In this document: positions 5,293 to 7,730 of the stretch, piece after piece
How positions within the stretch are numbered: position 1 is the stretch's first letter
Layout: every line of letters begins with the position of its first letter
Assembly (NCBI GenBank): GCA_001515185.1
Contig: LQHI01000025.1
Span: 1-7,730, forward strand
Length of the DNA stretch: 7,730 bases
Source of the DNA: Hadesarchaea archaeon DG-33
Lineage (GTDB): Archaea; Hadarchaeota; Hadarchaeia; Hadarchaeales; Hadarchaeaceae
Direction: 5' to 3'
Notes under the pieces: generated by a model
Databases searched by the model: none
Told to the model about the DNA's origin: nothing
Seen by the model: only the letters and a program-made list of their open reading frames with translations
Made by a program: the position numbers and the translations under genes

Positions 5293-6104
5293 CTATTTAC
5301 AAACCTGAGATAGCCAGAATAAATAGAATTGAAAAACTTACTAAAACAGAAAGTTTACTTGAAATTGAGCTTTTATCGGGAAAAAGTCTCGGCCACCAGC
5401 CAGGACAGTTTGTGGAGGTCTCAGTTTTTGGCGTTGGGGAAGCTCCTATTTCCATATCGTCTGCTCCCTCTGATCTAGCCCCCTTTCAACTTTGTGTACG
5501 GGTGATAGGTAATGTTACCAGTGCCCTGTGCAGCAAGAAACCTGGGGATAAAATTGGAATCCGCGGCCCGTTTGGTAAAGGATTTGACCTTAAGCATTTC
5601 AAGGGTAAGGATATACTTTTTGTAGCTGGGGGGTTAGGGTTGGCCCCACTCCGTTCTCTTATCTGGAGCGTTTTAAAATCCCGAAAAGATTATGGAAAAG
5701 TTTACATTCTTTATGGAGCAAAAAGACCCCAAGAACTTCTTTTTAAAGAAGAGTTAAAGAACTGGAGAGAAAGGGAGGATGTTGAGTATCACGTAACAGT
5801 TGATGTTGGGGACGAGAAGTGGCAAGATAATGTGGGCGTTATCACCACACTTTTACCATACATTCAGTTTAATCCCGCAAAGACCCAAGCGGTTATTGTC
5901 GGCCCGCCAATTATGTACCGCTTTGTCATCAGGGAATTAAAAAATCTCGGAACCCCCGACAAAAAAATCTGGGTATCTTTGGAGCGCAAGATGAAATGCG
6001 GTGTGGGGAAATGCGGGCACTGTCAGATTAACGATATCTACGTTTGCCAAGACGGTCCGGTATTCAACTATGAGAAGCTCAAAAATTTGCCGGAGGCGAT
6101 ATGA
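5289..6104 (+). CDS. hydG: Sulfhydrogenase/[NiFe] hydrogenase gamma subunit (FAD/NAD(P)-binding reductase)
   Basis: A 271-residue ferredoxin-NADP reductase-fold protein, the diaphorase subunit of group 3b hydrogenase, related to AsrB and PyrK. The FAD domain carries PGQFVEV (38-44) and PISISS (53-58), then RGPFGKGF (92-99). The NAD(P) domain starts with VAGGLGLAPLRS (112-123) and includes the YGAKRPQELLF segment. A C-terminal [2Fe-2S] motif has Cys237-x4-Cys242-x2-Cys245-x7-Cys253, followed by DGPVF. It exchanges hydride with NAD(P) and one-electron carriers with the cluster subunits. The ATG at 5289 overlaps the hydB stop, with AGGTGG (5278-5283) five bases before it; an in-frame GTG at 5280 lies inside that SD. 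This gene is not the radical-SAM maturase also called HydG in [FeFe] systems. NAD versus NADP preference cannot be judged by eye. Confidence 0.92.
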   Translation: MTIYKPEIARINRIEKLTKTESLLEIELLSGKSLGHQPGQFVEVSVFGVGEAPISISSAPSDLAPFQLCVRVIGNVTSALCSKKPGDKIGIRGPFGKGFDLKHFKGKDILFVAGGLGLAPLRSLIWSVLKSRKDYGKVYILYGAKRPQELLFKEELKNWREREDVEYHVTVDVGDEKWQDNVGVITTLLPYIQFNPAKTQAVIVGPPIMYRFVIRELKNLGTPDKKIWVSLERKMKCGVGKCGHCQINDIYVCQDGPVFNYEKLKNLPEAI

Positions 6105-6850
6105 TGAAAAAACCCAAGGTCGGATTTTTTGAATTTACATGTTGCGAGGGTTGTCAGTTAACCGTCCTTTCCTTGGGGGACAAACTTCTGGATTTATTCG
6201 AATCGGTAGATATAGTAAACTTCCGTGAAGCATCGAGCTACAAGGGACAGGACTATGAAATTGCTTTCATCGAGGGTTCGATTTCCACCTCTAAAGATAT
6301 CGAAAGGGTTAAGGAAATCAGGGCTAGGGCGAAAATATGCGTGGCCCTTGGTGCTTGTGCCCACCTTGGGGGGGTCAATGCTATCAGAAACTTTCAAAGA
6401 CAATCCGATGTCCGGTGGAGAACCTATGGGGACAAGGCATGGCTTTTTGACTCTATTTTGGCTCAGCCCATTGACGCTGTTATCAAGGTAGATCACGTCA
6501 TTCCAGAATGTCCTATTGATAAAAAAGAATTTTTGCGGGTCACGGCCTCTATTTTACTAGGTAAAAAGCCCTTCATCCCAGATTATCCTGTTTGCGTTGA
6601 GTGCAAAATGAAAGGAAATGTCTGTCTATTTCACAAGCCGAACCCCATCGCTTGTATGGGGCCGTTAACGCGGGCAGGTTGTGGTGCTGCCTGCCCATCA
6701 GTCGGGAACGCGTGTGAGGGGTGTCGGGGATTAATCCCTGACCCAAATTTGAGTGCCTGGGAGGAGGTTCTGAAAGAATACGGGCTTTCCATCGAAGACA
6801 TTTTGAAATTTTATCACATGTATAACGGACTTATGGGGGTGCGTAGATGA
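6101..6850 (+). CDS. hydD: [NiFe] hydrogenase small subunit (sulfhydrogenase delta subunit)
   Basis: A 249-residue small subunit that relays electrons from the Ni-Fe site. The proximal [4Fe-4S] ligands are visible as Cys15 and Cys18 (FTCCEGCQL), Cys86 (GACAHLGG) and Cys137 (PECPI). Eight more cysteines in the C-terminal part form two further cluster sites: Cys165, Cys168, Cys175, Cys185 and Cys194, Cys198, Cys205, Cys208, in CVECKMKGNVC, CMGPLTRAGCGAACPS and CEGCRG. There is no twin-arginine signal peptide and no hydrophobic anchor, so the enzyme is cytoplasmic, as for group 3 hydrogenases. The ATG at 6101 overlaps the hydG stop, and GGAGG sits four bases before it; the adjacent ATG at 6104 fits slightly better for SD spacing, so the start is uncertain by one residue. 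The stop overlaps the hydA start (ATGA). Confidence 0.94.
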   Translation: MMKKPKVGFFEFTCCEGCQLTVLSLGDKLLDLFESVDIVNFREASSYKGQDYEIAFIEGSISTSKDIERVKEIRARAKICVALGACAHLGGVNAIRNFQRQSDVRWRTYGDKAWLFDSILAQPIDAVIKVDHVIPECPIDKKEFLRVTASILLGKKPFIPDYPVCVECKMKGNVCLFHKPNPIACMGPLTRAGCGAACPSVGNACEGCRGLIPDPNLSAWEEVLKEYGLSIEDILKFYHMYNGLMGVRR

Positions 6851-7730
6851 GTAGAAAAGATATCCGCGTTAATGTTCATCACATCGCCAGAGTGGAAGGT
6901 CATGGCAACATCGTGGTGGATGTAAAAAGGGGAACTTGAGATCGTTGAGTCCCCCCGTTTTTTTGAAGCGATGTTAGTCGGCCGGCGTTATCCTGAAGCC
7001 GTGCACATCACCAGCCGCATCTGTGGTATCTGTTCTGTGTCACACGCGAATGCTTCTATAAAAGCTATTGAAGACGCGCTTGGAATTGAACCCACTTGGC
7101 AGACTGAAGTCCTGAGAAAAATATTGATGGCGGCGGAAATCATCGATTCACATGCCCTCCATTGCTTTTTCCTTGCTGCTCCAGACTTCGTGGGAGCCAA
7201 CTCGGTTATCCCTCTAGCTTCTACTTCCCCTGAGGTGGTAAAAACCGCCATTCGCTGGAAAAAACTTGCCCATGATATCTGCGACACAATTGTGGGGAGG
7301 CATACCCAGCCCATTTCCATGGTTGTGGACGGCTTTACAAATCTGGTAACCGAGGATCAAATGCGGGAGCTCCGATCTAAAATAAAGGAAGTCTTAGAAA
7401 ATGATGTGCCCAAAACTCTTGAGTTCTTCTCTAAATTGAAAATTCCTACATTTGAAAGAAAAACCGACAATGTTTGTTTAACCCAACCCGGTGAATACGC
7501 CTTTTATGACGGGGCGATAAAATCGTCCGAAACCGGAGAATACAAACACAGGGATTACAAACTTAAAATAGTCGAACAGGTTGTCTCCCATTCCACTGCA
7601 AAACAAGCTTTCGGGCCTGTAAAACCGTATATGGTAGGTGCCTTATCTCGGTTTAACAACAATTTTGACCAACTGATGCCAAAAGCCAAGGAAGTTGCAG
7701 GAAAGCTTGGATTAGAAGCCCCGAGCCACA
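6847..7730 (+). pseudogene. hydA: [NiFe] hydrogenase large subunit (sulfhydrogenase alpha), frameshifted and cut by the window end
   Basis: The ATG at 6847 overlaps the hydD stop and opens MSRKDIRVNVHHIARVEGHGNIVVDVKRG, the standard large-subunit N-terminus (HIARVEGHG). This frame stops at TGA 6937-6939. Homology resumes in another frame from about 6932 with ELEIVESPRFFEAM and stays open to the window end. That part includes the first nickel-binding motif Arg-Ile-Cys-Gly-Ile-Cys-x3-His (CxxC codons at 7022 and 7031, His codon at 7043), IIDSHALHCFFLAAPD, and VVSHSTAKQAFG. The second CxxC and the processed C-terminus lie beyond the window. The frame change fits one extra base in the A5G4 run (6924-6932), or a deletion just after it. 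A gene caller would probably start at the internal ATG 6971. The rest looks intact, so a sequencing indel is as likely as a real lesion. Family assignment is firm. Confidence 0.88.

Noticed and set aside
6924..6939. Programmed frameshift in hydA at the A5G4 run
   Set aside because: The needed change is +1 (or -2), not the -1 favoured by A-rich slippery sites. There is no evident stimulatory structure, and regulated recoding is not known to me for [NiFe] large subunits. An indel is simpler, though recoding is not disproved.

Overview
The window reads as archaeal. Promoters show TATA-like boxes about 25 bases before short or near-absent leaders, Shine-Dalgarno (SD) sites are of the GGTG/GGTGA type, and the gene content (NikR, a Cbi/Nik-type transporter, a four-subunit sulfhydrogenase-type [NiFe] hydrogenase) fits an anaerobic archaeon. 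I cannot name a lineage from this sequence alone.

Layout: (1) 1-150, + strand, is the last 49 codons of an AMP-forming acetyl-CoA synthetase. (2) 218-1211, - strand, is a two-gene unit: nikR, then a YfbR/HDDC2-like HD-domain hydrolase starting one base after the nikR stop. (3) 1212-1306 is a divergent promoter region with a 32-bp dyad that covers both TATA boxes and looks like a NikR operator. (4) 1307-3686, + strand, is a nickel/cobalt ECF-type transporter: CbiM/NikM, a PDGLE-type N component, CbiQ and CbiO. (5) 3776-4042 is a small protein resembling domain 2 of EF-Tu-like translation factors, with its own probable promoter. (6) 4043-4248 is non-coding and holds a GC-rich dyad and a probable promoter. 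(7) 4249 to the window end is a hydBGDA-type operon (beta, gamma, delta, alpha) for a cytoplasmic group 3b-like [NiFe] hydrogenase. Its genes overlap by four bases at each junction. The alpha gene is frameshifted after about 30 codons and runs off the end of the window.

Together, regions 2-4 look like a self-contained nickel homeostasis module: NikR senses Ni(II) and represses itself and the importer from one shared operator. The importer would feed nickel to the neighbouring [NiFe] hydrogenase. In the hydrogenase, alpha holds the Ni-Fe site, delta relays electrons through three [4Fe-4S] clusters, gamma binds FAD, NAD(P) and a [2Fe-2S] cluster, and beta carries two more [4Fe-4S] clusters. The individual families are known. 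The points most worth a second look are the shared operator-promoter, the broken hydA, the coupling of an HD hydrolase to nikR, and the dyad upstream of the hydrogenase operon.
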